Assembly: GCA_009809945.1 (NCBI GenBank) | Contig: WTPW01000071.1 | Coordinates: forward strand, 519,216-583,215 | Direction of reading: 5' to 3' | Length of the DNA: 64,000 nucleotides | Origin: Gigaspora margarita | Taxonomy: Eukaryota > Glomeromycota > Glomeromycetes > Diversisporales > Gigasporaceae | In this document: piece by piece, positions 11,224 through 23,017 of the stretch | How positions within the stretch are numbered: position 1 is the stretch's first letter | Layout: each line of letters begins with the position of its first letter | Notes under the pieces: model-generated | Databases searched by the model: none | The model's input: only the letters and a program-made list of their open reading frames with translations | What the model was told of the DNA's origin: nothing | Position numbers and translations under genes: made by a program

Positions 11224-11993
11224 GGGTGTGGCGATTTAGAGAAGTGGCCAGGTTGTCACCCCCAAGCGGCAGGTCAAAAGTTCGAATCCTACTGGAGACG
11301 TTTTGAAAATAGGCCTGTGTTATGGTAACTGTAGCTCAGATCGGTTGGGTAATAATACCTGTAATCTTGGTTCTACCATCTTGAATGAGAGCTTCGGCGC
11401 AATGGTGTGTTACATCACAAATCCAGAAAACCGGAAATACAGAAACCTCTTGGCAAGTTCCGAGTAAGGAGGTAGATAGATGGCTTCAACGGTACCACCA
11501 GAAGAGGTGGGTACCAGGTCAGAAAATGAACCTTATGAGGGCTGTAGTAGGCGATCTAGTGGTTCGAAGTCCGGACTGCAAGTATATGGATAAAGCTGTA
11601 GCATCAGTCGCTGAAAGAAAACCAGATGAATAACTTGTGGGAGATGCTTCGTATCGGTAAAACTCTATGTCAGCTAGAATGACTGGCATAGTGCGGCAGG
11701 TCGCATCTGGGAATTTATTGAAAGAAATGTCATGCCGGGTGTTGTCAGAAATAAGTATTAGGAGGCGGTGGGGCGCAGGTGGATAATCAGAGGGTTTAAA
11801 TAGACAATTCCCGTAGTTGGGTTGTAGGTATGGTAGCTAGTGTGGAACCTTAGGGCAGACTACTTAAATTAGACACCAAAAGTGTATGTGTGGCTAGTTG
11901 TACTCTCGTTACTATCTGTAAACCATTCAGCGAATAAATTCTAATAAAACATTCATGGCGGGACTGCCTAAGATTAAAAAAAATATATATATA
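11224..11993 (+). mobile_element. tRNA-headed retroposon (long SINE-like) with 18-bp target duplication
   Basis: The element is flanked by an exact 18-bp direct repeat, tatataattttataaaaa, at 11206-11223 and 11994-12011. It starts with a tRNA-like head: box A-like gtggcgatttagagaagtgg and box B-like agttcgaatcc about 40 nt later, as expected for internal RNA polymerase III promoters. It ends in A8 followed by (TA)n. The body is GC-richer than its surroundings and has no credible protein; an 82-residue frame inside it (11385-11633) is accidental. A second copy with its own duplication is at 30880-32144; the 5' head and the 3' 200 bp (tttaaatagacaattccc, ggctagttgtactc) are shared while the centre differs. 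A partner LINE must supply the reverse transcriptase. At about 770 bp it is long for a SINE. Confidence 0.85.
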
Positions 11994-12418
11994 TATATAA
12001 TTTTATAAAAAAATTAATAGTTTTAATAATTTTTGAATTAATAAATTTATTTATTTTAAAACTTTAGTTTAATCTAATTTTATATAGTATTTATTAGTTA
12101 CTAAAAACAAAAACTATTATAAATTTAAAACAAAATTATAAGATTTGTTGTATAGTTGTTCTTTCATATAATCACACAGGTAGACATATAGTAAATTTTT
12201 TAAGAGTGCTTATAAAGAAGTTGTATAGAGTTTTTTTTATAAATTAAATTATATTTTGGTCTAACATAAATATGATTACATAATATAATTGTATAGAAGG
12301 CAACTATATAGAGTAATAACTGTATTATACAATATACAAATAAAACAAACAAAATTTCAAAATTGCATTTTTGATATTCTTATTATAAATAAATCAAAAG
12401 TATAATTTTTGTAATACT

Positions 12419-12640
12419 TAATTAGACGACAAAGACTTTAAAAGAGAAAGGTTCACCAATCTGGTTACCAAAATCATACTAGAGAAAAGAACCTATACTA
12501 TAAAAGTAGATACTAAGAAAAGAAAATTATAATAGCATCTAATACTAGAAAAAATTAACCTATTTAGGCTAACTAGTTTGAAAGTTTGGATACCAGGATT
12601 AAAACAAACTTACAAAAGCAAAAGTAGATAATAGTAAGAG
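12419..12640 (+). repeat. Fragment of the tRNA-headed retroposon (central part)
   Basis: ttagacgacaaagac, ggttcaccaatctggttacc and ggctaactagtttgaaag match 31465-31680 inside the second full copy, with heavy C-to-T and G-to-A drift. Head and tail are missing. Confidence 0.65.
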
Positions 12641-14986
12641 TAGAGGTAAGCACTATGCACATGGGTTCATGCATGCATTATGTATACATATGGTTTAACA
12701 ATCTATATACCAAAATGCCTATAGAAAAAAAATAATACTATAGCTATATTACAAGTTGTGTATAAAGATAAAATTTTGCTCATCTAACTTTGTTTTTCCT
12801 GAACACAAATTTTCAATCACATGAATTTAATTGAAACTTAGTTTGAAATTGAGCTTATGAGCAAGTTTTTATTGAATTTGATGTCTTTTGAATAGTGTAC
12901 CAATTTTAATTAAATATAACATTTTATTAAATAATTAATTAAAAGTTTATTGATGATATTTTAATTAAAAGTAAAACAAAAATTGTATAAAGTTTATATC
13001 AAGAATTCTCAAAATATATAAATATATCACTTTTATTTTTTTTACTTCAATTATTTCAATTTTACAAATGGATAAAAAAAGCTCATTTGGACAACAATTT
13101 AATATAATTGAACTTAACTTTATAGTATTATCTCCTAGCAAATTTGGACCAGACTCTAATAATTTATTTAAATATGCAAGAGATTTATCACATCTTTGTA
13201 TTTATTATGTAATAAGTTTCATTGTACTAACTTAAGGTAATGTATTATTTAGTTCAATTTCTAATTATTTAAGTCTGCAAGTGCTTCTTTATTTTATTTA
13301 TCACATGATATATTGTTTGCATTGACTTAATGCTTATACTTGGTTTTAATAATTTATTTAATTTGCACATGATCCTTCATAAATATACATAGTTCAATAT
13401 GTGCATTATACTGATTTAATACCTATGTATTATATAAGTATTTTTTTGAATTATTTAAGTCTGCATGTAATACTTTACTCTAATCACTATATATTGCATT
13501 GCACCAAGTTAATTTAATCATGCATTCTTGAGTTTGATTTCTAGTAATTGATTTAAGTCTGTAGACAAAGTTTTATATAAAGATTTAATAAAATCAGTAT
13601 AGTACTTTGCAAGTACCTATGCTAATGCTTTCCCTCAAATAATCCAAATATATTTGAATTTATCTTCAAAACTATGCTAGCTGTTACTAAGAATTTCATA
13701 TAAAAGATCTAATATTTTGATAAATTTGTTTGTTCAAAAAGAAATATATGTGCTTTATTCTCATATTCTCTAGGATATTGCTATTGCATTAAAGCATTCA
13801 AATTAGTTGTATCAGATATATAAAGCAGCAATAATATAAACTAGTGTGCACTTATATTGTCTTGATTGCTTGAAAAACTTTTATTATTCTCAAATAATAT
13901 TTCTATAAAATAATATTAATTTCATTAGGAATAATTTTAGTTAAATATTGAAATTACTTCGTTTTTGGACAATTGTGGGATCACTATTCCAACACTTTTG
14001 TAAAGTCTAATATATAAAGTTAGTATATTTTCAATAAGTTATTCTCTGTTGTCTTCATAAAGATGATTGCAGTTTACTCCTTGAAATTTTTTGGTGTATT
14101 ACACTAGAGCTATAGATATTTGATCTGTTATAGTGCTTCTATATTGATTATAAGAAACTAAGGCTTGATATATACTTGTATTCTACAAGTAGTTGATATC
14201 TTAGATATCTTATCTATGTGCCTTAATAGACCAAAATTTAGCAATCTATCTATCAATTGTTATTTCCATTTTATTTCTCAATACATTGTAGATTGGAATA
14301 ATATTGATAAATAGAAATACTTTACAATAGACTCATCTTCTTAAAAAAATCTTAACACCTCTTTCATCAATGCTTGTGAAATTTCTTTCTCTTGAAAGGC
14401 TGCTGTTGTACTGTGCTACACTTCTTATTTATATTTGTTTGTTATTATCATACATTTTTTGCTAAATTTGGTTATATTAGTTTTTATGTATAAACTCTAG
14501 AATTGGAATTTTATTAAATTTTACTTATCTTTTCTCTTGCATATACTGGATTCTCTTGTTAGAACTGGGACCACCCATGTGATTATTGCTTGCTAATGTA
14601 TTACTGTTTAGCTGTTTGTTAATTGTTGATCTACTATCAACTTGAAAGAAAATTGATGATATGCAAATAAATATATTACCATTGAGTTATAGTATTTATC
14701 TATATATTAATTATTGTAACCAATTAAAATGAAATTAGATTAAAATAAAATATGTGTAGAATAAAAAAATTAACAAGCCATCAAAAAATAAATAAATGAG
14801 GTTTAGAAATTTATATAGAAATGCATATTTTATTTCAATCTGATTTTATTATGATCAATAACAATTATTAAAGATCCAATCAACTTTTTATAGATAACTA
14901 ATATAAATTTTATTGAAAATTTCTTGTAACTAATTAGTTTTTATTATTACAAACCAATAATAAATTTTAACTATATGACATATGGG
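12641..14986. other. AT-rich, gene-free; weak internal repetition
   Basis: No frames longer than chance. The phrase aattatttaagtctgcaagt recurs near 13262, 13452 and 13548, suggesting an old degenerate repeat. Nothing else can be assigned. Confidence 0.4.
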
Positions 14987-15223
14987 AGGTCAAAAGTAGA
15001 AACCACCAAATTTTTTTCTAAGTAAATTTTTTCAGACTTTAAATTAAAATATCTCAACAACCATTAAACCAAACTTTGATAAAAATTTTTTTATTTTAAT
15101 TCTATATAGTTATAGAATTAAAATAAAAAAATTTATTAGGTTTGGTTTAATAGTTAAGATATTTTAATTAAAATTTTAAAAAAACTTACTAAAAACAAAT
15201 TCAGTAGTTTCTACTTTTGACCT
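14987..15223. mobile_element. Foldback MITE, GGTCAAAAGTAGAAACC ends
   Basis: The ends aggtcaaaagtagaaacca and tagtttctacttttgacct are inverted repeats, and the rest of the 237 bp is also largely self-complementary around ctatatagttatag (near 15108). A related element with the same ends lies at 35521-35795. Confidence 0.75.
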
Positions 15224-15427
15224 TCTATATATATGCATACATGTATGCATGCTGTATATTAAGTATATGCAAAGTCGCAAAAATACTATTTTGTCCACTC
15301 CCAAGTAAAAGTACTCTAACTGTAAGTATTGGTTAATACTATAAGTAAATACCCATGTAAAACAGATATTGCTTTACCAAATTTTCTATTAAAAATAAGT
15401 TTAATTATACTTTTGAGAAATAATAAA

Positions 15428-15858
15428 TGTTTTGGCTGTTCAAAAACCTTTTTTGGTTTTGTTCATATCTAAATATCCAAATATCCAATATTGTTCAAAG
15501 CTTATTCAAGCTTTAATAATTAATAAATTTATCTAAAAAATACTATCTTACTCCTATATAATCATCTTCTATATAATTACATTATAGTAAACCCTTTTTA
15601 TAATCACACAAAAGTTTGCAATCACTTTACTAATAAACTTATAAAAAATGCCTCTTTATAAGTATATTATAATAAAAACCTTTATACAATTACACAATTT
15701 GCATAATACAGACTGCATAATTATAGAGAAGAAAGACAATATATAATTATATATATTTTTAGATGCTAAACATATTTCAATTAAAATAAAATAGATTATT
15801 TTAATAAAAATTTAAGTTATTTTACTTTATTTAATTGTTTAAAATTGTTCAAATAAAA
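15428..15858. mobile_element. Degenerate hAT-type MITE (280-bp family) with an internal insertion
   Basis: It is recognisable beside the clean copies at 30935 and 53010: gttttggctgttcaaaaacc, ctttaataattaataaattt and ttattttactttatttaatt in the same order. About 210 bp of unrelated AT-rich DNA (about 15545-15755) is inserted. Both terminal CAG ends are lost. Confidence 0.6.
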
Positions 15859-17125
15859 AAAAAACTCTTTCTGCTGATCTTTGTTTTATTATGTTTTATC
15901 CACCATACCCATTATTTTCAGCAGCTTAAATAAGAAAAATTTAGTTATACTGTACATGAACATTTTTCAACTATTGTCACTCCTTAAAAGCTATGTATCC
16001 AGTCCCACCTAGTCTACAAAATTTTGCTAAATTTTTAAGTTTGCACTAGTATTTTGTTTCGACAAGAAACTAGTTAGTCAGACAATTTTATCTAAACCTC
16101 ACATATGCAAGCATACTCTACTATACAACTATACAACTATACTCTATCATTAGAGTAGTTACAAATACATATACAAAATATACTTTATTATACAACTGCT
16201 ACTTCAACACAAATACTGGATACCTGTACAATTCCACAAAATTATACAAAAATTTACTCAAAAGTGGGCATTCCAGCTCACTCTTGTCAAAACACACAAT
16301 TATATCATTATCTACAAAAATAAAATGATCTACAACAACAATCAATAACACATTACCAAATTGATCTAAACATATGTCACCTAATTGATCTTCACAACAA
16401 ACCAACAAACAATCTACAATACCAACACCAAACTGACCCTAACAACATCTAATAAAACCACGTGATTTTCCTGACTACCCACTATCTATTCCAATTATAT
16501 ACTGGAACTTTATCATTCTATTATAATATTCTACACTCCTGTTTACTTTACCTACGATCATTAAACTACCCAACCTATACACTCTTTTCTAACTTACCTA
16601 CAAATACTAAAACATATCAATTTAAACATTCCTTTTCTTTGCATTTTATTTCTATAAAAATGTATAAAATAGCTCTTTGTAAATAGATATAGAAACTTTC
16701 ATAGCATTAGCTTGGTATTTGATTCTCTTTAGCTAAGGGCAGGCAGTAGACCTGTCATAATATCATTTACTTTATTTTATAGTCTAAGAGGTGGCAATGG
16801 CTGCTCTTAGCTAAGTATGGATCATAGGTACAGTAGTCTAAGTCTCAGTTTAGTAAAATTTAATATATAACATATGCTTTGTAAAGTATCAAACTATATT
16901 AATAATAATAAATAACCTGAGACAAGATCTTGCTTATAAAAAAATAAAAAATAAAAAAAAATATTCAAATTGTTCAAAATACTGTTCACAAATATCTATA
17001 TATAATACTGCTTTTAGATATATTGAAGAAGTTCTAGAACAGAATCTAAAAAGTAAAAACTAATTTGATATATACCAAAGAAATCCTAATAAAGTAGTTA
17101 AAATTAGTTAAGAAGTAGAAAATTA
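15859..17125. other. AT-rich with a possible retroposon tail
   Basis: No gene supported. At 16690-16975 a less AT-rich stretch ends in ataacctgagacaagatcttgc followed by an A-rich tail, resembling the 3' end of a LINE or SINE on the plus strand. The minus-strand frame at 16199-16408 and plus-strand frame at 16462-16686 have no motif. Confidence 0.35.
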
Positions 17126-17285
17126 AAGGGTTTAATTAGTTAATTTTTATATTTGAGTTGCAGGTATATAGGCTATCTAAATTAGATACTAAAAGTATAT
17201 ATATAGCTAGTTGCACTCTTATCTAAATATAATTTATAATAAGTAACCAAATAAATACTAAGCTTTAAAATAGGCACTTTGAAAA
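17126..17285 (+). repeat. 3' end of the tRNA-headed retroposon, fragment
   Basis: gggtttaattagttaa, gagttgcaggtatat, ctaaattagatactaaaagt and tagctagttgcactcttat match the shared 3' module of the elements at 11224 and 30880. It is 5' truncated and ends in an A-rich tail. Confidence 0.65.
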
Positions 17286-17402
17286 CAAAAAAAAATAAAT
17301 AAAATTTTAAGATTATAAAAATAAAATTTTAAGATTATAAAAATAATCTAAAGAGTTAAAACTAACTAAATATATACTACTAGTAGAACAAAAAATTAAA
17401 GT

Positions 17403-17880
17403 GTTTAAATAGGCTTTTTTTTATTTTTATTTTTTTTTTATTTTTCATTTTTTTTATTTTTTTTATTTTTTTTATTTTTTTTTTTAACCCTATTGGCATG
17501 ATTGCCTCAGGATGCTACATAGTAACAATATTAATCTCACTATCAACCTTTTTTCCAATATTGGGAGCTTTTTATATTTATAAAATCTCCTCATATTTAA
17601 AGTCTCTAGACTAAGGTACTGGATATTTTTACTTTATTTATTAAATGTCTGAAGATTGCATTGATCAACCAGAATCTTACCAGAAGTGTCTTAAAGCATC
17701 TAGAATCTCACTAGAAGTGTTCTAATATGGGAAATCCTTGAATCTTGATCTAATACATCACTTGACTGTGGCTGATTTTTACAATTGTGATCCTGGCACA
17801 GTTCTTTCTCTCTATTAGACTCAAACCAGCAACCTTTAATTGGGGACTCAGGAGTGCAACTACTACACTAACAACCTATA
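17403..17880 (-). mobile_element. tRNA-derived SINE, minus strand, nested in another retroposon
   Basis: Read on the minus strand, the head is ttagtgtagtagttgcactc (box A-like) and then ggttgctggtttgagtct (box B-like). A body of about 350 bp follows, then a long A-rich tail seen here as the T tract 17411-17482. It has split another retroposon. The host sequence tttaaatag lies on the left, caaatagacaattc continues on the right, and the host tail resumes to 18075. The duplicated site is an imperfect (t/c)aaatag. Confidence 0.7.
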
Positions 17881-18075
17881 GATCAAATAGACAATTCTTG
17901 CAATTGTATTGTATATAAAGTAGCTAATATAGAATCTTTAATTAGACTATTTAAATTAAATACAAAAGGTATATATGTGGCTAGTTGTACTCTTATTTGC
18001 AATATTTTAAAAAATAACCAAATAAAATTCTAGTTCCAAAAATAGGTACTTTGAAACCAAAAAATATTAAATATA
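17881..18075 (+). repeat. 3' end of the tRNA-headed retroposon, fragment
   Basis: aatagacaattcttgcaatt, ctatttaaattaaatacaaaa and gtggctagttgtactcttat are the shared 3' module. Its upstream part is separated by the minus-strand SINE at 17403-17880. Confidence 0.65.
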
Positions 18076-18182
18076 AAATTTGTTTAAAATTGAACTGATA
18101 TATAAAAAATAATTTTGAATTTATGTTTTTTACTAGTAAATACTATATAAAAACAAGTATAATTTTTAAAATTTAAACTAAT

Positions 18183-18600
18183 ATAATTTATAATTAACTA
18201 ATTTGATATTAAAGGTTTATTTTTTTGGTTTCAAAGTATTTGTTTTGGGTTTAGAATTAATTTAGTTATTTTTAGAATTATTATATAAATAAGAGTACAA
18301 CTAGCTATATGGGATCTTTGCTAGAAAAACCACAGTTAGAGACTATTAGATATTGACAATAAAATTTAAAATAGCTAGCTATGTATTAATCCAATTTGAA
18401 TAAACTTTTTTTTACTTTATAAAGCTTAAATAGCTTTATTAAGCAAAAAAAGTTTATTTAAATGGATTAATAAATAGCTAGCTATTTTAAATTTTATTGT
18501 CAATATCTAATAGTCTCTAACTGTGGTTTTTCTAGCAAAGACCCTATATATATATCTTTGGTATTTAATTTAAGTACTTTGTTTAAAAATTTTATACTAG
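18183..18600 (-). repeat. Inverted copy of the retroposon 3' end, split by a MITE
   Basis: On the minus strand the module reads tttaaattaaataccaaag, then is interrupted, then tagctagttgtactcttat continues beyond 18310. The interruption is the foldback element 18311-18544. Removing it restores the family consensus, which gives an internal proof of the insertion. Confidence 0.65.
18311..18544. mobile_element. Foldback MITE with about 100-bp inverted repeats, GGG(A/T)CTTTGCTAG ends
   Basis: The left arm starting gggatctttgctagaaaaac is the near-perfect reverse complement of the right arm ending ctagcaaagaccc. Arms are about 100 nt with two or three mismatches and a centre around gcttaaatagctttattaagc. 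Termini in GGG resemble PIF/Harbinger elements. Flanks are tatat on both sides, but the target is itself TA-rich, so duplication length cannot be fixed. Confidence 0.8.
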
Positions 18601-19302
18601 CTGCTATATCTGCAATCTATCTATAAATATTGCCTATTTAAACTTTATTTTCACTATTTTACTAGAGTATTAGCAGTAGATATATAGTTATTTACTTCTT
18701 TTTAAATTATTTTTTATATCTTTTAGAAACGCTATTCTGTATTTTAAGAAGTGCATACCCAATTTATTCTTAATAGAAAACTTGCTAAAGTATTTTTGTT
18801 TTGTTCAAAAATTACTAACTAGTATTTTTTCTTGTAAAATTGTACTTTATTAAAGAAATATATAAAATAGTACCAAAATATAAATCTAGAACTAGAATTA
18901 GATATATAAAATAACATATCTAATTCTGTGGATTTTTATTTGTCACATATAAAAGTTCTTCAAAAGATTGTATTTATTTGTAAAATTTAATATATAAAAT
19001 ATATATTTAATTTATTATTTAATTGTAAAAATTTTTTATATTTTATATATTAAAAAATTTATTAATAATAAAAGTTACAACCTGTATAATTTATAAGATT
19101 TAAAAATCATGGTCGTAATTCTATAGATATATAATAGACATAATTTTTGTTAAATAAATTGACAAAGTTTACTAAGTAATATGTTTGTTATGCTAAATTA
19201 TATATAATATAAAATTTTTACTAAGATTAGACAGGATTTTATTAATGGATTGGCTGCTTTAGTTTAAGGCATGCATAAAAATCAATTTTATTTCCATGGA
19301 CT

Positions 19303-19740
19303 ATATATCTTGGGACTCTGTGATTCAATTTGGATGATTTTGGTACAATTCGAATCATCTTACTGAGACAATTTGAATAATGCCAAAATTATGCAAATTG
19401 GATCACAGAGTCACGTGATACGCAATCTGCAGAATAGATTTAATCACAAAAAGACCTTATATCTCTGGATCCTGTAATTAAATTTGAATAATTTTAGCTT
19501 CATTAGATTTATCTCAGTGAGACAATTCAAATGATACCAAAATTATCCAAATCAGTTCACAGAATCATAAGATACACCATCCTATGAAAATATATTTGAA
19601 CTCAAAAAATAATAAATTTATCTTATATCTCAGAATATTGTAACTTAATTTGCTAATTTTGGTACTATTTGAATCATCCCAGTAAGACAATTTGAATCAT
19701 ACCAAAATTATCCAAATTGGATTATGGAATTATAAGATAT
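19303..19740. repeat. Three spaced palindromic units of about 118 bp
   Basis: Units at 19303-19420, 19457-19574 and 19622-19740 share one pattern: atatct..ggatcctgta at the left, tttggataattttggta, a gagacaattt centre, taccaaaattatccaaatt, and the complementary right end. Each folds on itself, and all are in the same orientation, spaced 154 and 165 bp. Confidence 0.7.
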
Positions 19741-20410
19741 CACAAAAAATATAATTCACAAATTAGTGATGATTTGTGGAATTAGGTGTGATTACCTTAG
19801 GTTCTTGTTTTTAAATTTTTTATTCTTTTACTAACTAGCATAATACAGAACATGTAAAGGCAAAATTTATGAAATTTGTCCTATTTTCAAAAAGTTTATA
19901 GTAAAATTTGATAGCTTTATACATTCTTACAATTTGATTGGCTAAAAATTAATTATTAAAAAATACTTAAAGTAATTTTAAAATTATTTAAAATTAATTT
20001 TAAAATTAGGCAAAAACAGTAAATTAAAAAACATTTGATTTATTCTATTTTGGTTATATTTTTATGTAATATAAAAATATATACTTTTAAACTCATTAAT
20101 TGAAAAAATATACAATAATTTTTTTAAAAAAAATAAGCTGCTATGTTGTAGCAAATTAGCTAAACTACAAAATTGCAGCTTGAGTTTTGTGATATTTTTT
20201 ATATTAAATATAATAGCTTTTAAAATTTGTAAAACTTTAAGCATCCTGCACTATATTTTTTGTAAAATTGTGCTTTGCTAAAGAAATAAAATAATATTAG
20301 AAGTAGAATTGGAAACAAGAACTAGATATATAACTTAATGTTTATTTTTTTTGCTTTTTGCTAACTAATATATTTTTTTTATAAAGTTATACTTTGCTAG
20401 AAAAATAATT

Positions 20411-20620
20411 GTCGTGGCTGAAGCTGGAAATAGCTGAAGCTAAAAATTTTAAATATTTTAATATAAATTTACAAAAAATTTTGAAATGCATTTTGAACAA
20501 TTTTTTTTTGTAGTTAGATTAGAATTTAGGGTTAGGGTTTATAATAAAAGAATATAGTTGGATTTTAGCAGGGCTTATAGTTTTAAATTGAGACCTCTAA
20601 TTTCTAGCTTCAGCTGCGAA
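20411..20620. mobile_element. 210-bp TIR element, GTCGNNGCTGAAGC ends
   Basis: The left end gtcgtggctgaagctggaaa mirrors the right end tttctagcttcagctgcga. Flanks are aataatt on both sides (20404-20410 and 20621-20627), a candidate 7-bp duplication. The interior gattttagcagggcttatag is shared, in inverse orientation, with the element at 24450-24672, and both carry a TTAGGG-like dimer. Confidence 0.6.
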
Positions 20621-21360
20621 AATAATTATTACTACAGTACTAAACATTATAAGACATCTATTCTATTAATATAGAGCACCAATTTTGATAATTATATAAT
20701 CAATTCTGATTGGCTAAATTTGATGTAATTGATTATAATTGGCTAATTAAATATATGTTTTTTTTTATATTAAATATCAATTTTTTTAAATTATTATAAA
20801 CTTTATCTCTTGATAACTCCTTTAAAACTAAAAGAAATAAAAAATCTTTTGACAAAAATGTAGTTTAGCAAAAAATCTATCAATTTGTTAAAGGTTTTTT
20901 GATTTATCTTGTTTTAAAAAAGTTATAATAATTAAATGTTTTATTAATAAAAAGTGGATGCATTTTGCTGTCCAGTACTATAGAAATAAAGATCAGAAAC
21001 TGAAACTAGATATATAAAAAAAGTACTTGTTTCCAATTTTTTTTTGTTTGTGTTTTTTTCTTACTGACTATTATTTCTTTTTCTTTGTAAAATTGTACTT
21101 TACTAAAAAATTAAATGGTACTAAAAATAGAAAATCAGTAACTAGAACTAAGTAGAAGTACTTGTTTCTAATTTGGTAAGTTTTTTTTTTACTAACTAGT
21201 AATTTCTTTTTTTTTGTAGAGTTGTGCTTTGCAAAAAATAAAATTGTACTAAATATAGATCGCTCTAGAGCTAGAGTATTTAAGTTTTATTTTTAATTTT
21301 TTTTTGTTTTTTTTTTTAATAACTGTATTTTTTTTTGTAAAGTTGTACTTTGCTAAAAAA

Positions 21361-22766
21361 ACTCTAATATTGAAATTATGCCTTGGAATTGACAATATAA
21401 TTCAAAATTAAGATTCTTTATAATAAGTATTTATCTTTTTTTCCTATTTTTTTCTTATTATAGTGCTAGAAAAAAATATAAAAAATTTCAGATAAAAAAA
21501 TAAAATTAAATCAAATAATATAGCTCAAACTATAGCTTCTATGCTTTAAAAATAGATTTTTATAAACTAGCAAAACAACAAGTTAGTATTATATATCAAT
21601 AGCATAAATAGTTAAGAATTGTCAAATTTTAATAATTGTAAATAAAAAAAATTTCACCAATTTTAATGGATTCATGTTTTCAAGTTCAAGAATCTGTTTT
21701 TTTTTTTTTTTTTTTTACAAAAAAACAGCTACATAATTTAATATTAAATATGATAAACCATTTTTTTACAACAGATATGTGAACCAATATGCACTGCTCT
21801 TATATTGATATAACTGTTTACTAGTTTTCTAAAGATTTTAATTTGCATTAAGCTGTTTAATAATTAAAGAATTTCATTATTCACATTTAGCAAATGCTAA
21901 TAAATTTTTTTCAAAGCTGTTTAATTATTGAAGAGAAACAAATAATAATAATAAATCAATTGTTAAAGAAATATAGCTTTTGAAGTACCTTATACATTGT
22001 ACTACTTATACAATTCAACTAACTATTAAAGATGAACTTAGCATATATAGAGTGTTACATATTAAAACAGCACTTTTTTTACATATATTTTATTTTGAGA
22101 TAATTGAGTTTAATCATTTGTTTTGGTTTTTAGACTGATCTAGAATTAATTAAATTTCATAATTTTGATTTGCCAAATATAACAGTTGACTATTGAGTAA
22201 TATATAAATATATTATACAATTTAGACAGAAGTGGACTAGAATAGGCCAGATGTCAGAAGGGGTAGCATTAGCAAAAATGGGGTAGCAATAGTCTTCTCT
22301 CTAAAAATAATATCAAAAAAACATCTAATACAATATTTTGTTTTTGGTTTTTTTTTTTTTTGAGATTATTATTTATCACTATTTCAATACATTGCTACTC
22401 CAATTGACCAATTGGTATGCAGAATCAGATGTAATATAAAATCAAAATGAAAAAACTTTTTTTTAAAAAAATTGGTCTAATTTAAAATTTTGACTATAAA
22501 ACTACACCTTTTTTAGCAAATAGAATTCCTGCAAAATTTTGGTTAGAGTGCTTTTTAACTATTGCACCTACTAAACACTAACTCTAATTTTAACCTGGCT
22601 ACTATTTATTTTGTTTTGATTAATGTAAAATCAAAACAAACAAAATGATTAGTTGCATCACTATGGTAATAAATAATAATTATCTTTTTTTTTTTTTTAC
22701 TATTGCAAAATTAATTTTTAATTTAATAATGATAATATAAAGAACCATTTAATACAATTACAATAT
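21361..22766. other. AT-rich, no gene recognised
   Basis: Homopolymer-rich DNA, including a T20-like run near 21700 and a T12 run near 22347. gatgtcagaaggggtagca at 22244 could be an element end, but no partner end is clear. Confidence 0.4.
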
Positions 22767-23017
22767 GGGGGGACCCATAGCAAAAGGTGGCTTTGGGAAA
22801 ATCACATGATTTTGAGAAAATTATTACTAAACTTAGTATGAGATTATCAATTATATAGTAGTATTAAAACTATAAGCTAAATTTATATTTTTTTTATTAA
22901 TATTATTGATAAATAAAAATTGTTTTTACAAAATTAATGATTAGTTGGATAGTTATTATATAAAATCTTAAAATCTGATTGGTTGGCCCAAAGCCACCTT
23001 TTGCTATGGGCTCCCCC
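22767..23017. mobile_element. MITE with long TIRs (GGGGG..CCCATAGCAAAAGG)
   Basis: The left end ggggggacccatagcaaaag, continuing gtggctttggg, is the inverse of the right end cccaaagccaccttttgcta then tgggctccccc. This gives TIRs of about 35 bp with two mismatches around an AT-rich centre. Flanks are ATAT on both sides, a candidate target duplication. No coding capacity. Confidence 0.8.

Larger units (their letters stand above)
18790..21360. repeat. Dispersed/tandem unit of about 125 bp (ttgtaaarttgtactttgct)
   Basis: The phrase ttgtaaaattgtactttgct, then aatagaaatcagaaactag and gtacttgtttcc, recurs at about 18833, 20255, 20380, 20985, 21084, 21213 and 21333. The last three are in tandem with 129- and 120-bp spacing. 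Copies are diverged. One has been split by the 210-bp element at 20411-20620. No coding potential is seen. Confidence 0.6.

Noticed and set aside
11224..11300. Possible true tRNA gene
   Set aside because: Box A- and B-like words are present, but no complete cloverleaf with acceptor pairing and anticodon loop can be drawn, and the segment is the head of a retroposon with target duplications.
11385..11633. 82-codon frame in the first retroposon
   Set aside because: It lies in the variable centre of a tRNA-headed non-coding element and is not conserved in the second copy.
19303..19740. CRISPR-like array
   Set aside because: Regular spacing, but units are long (about 118 bp), diverged and palindromic, in a eukaryotic context.
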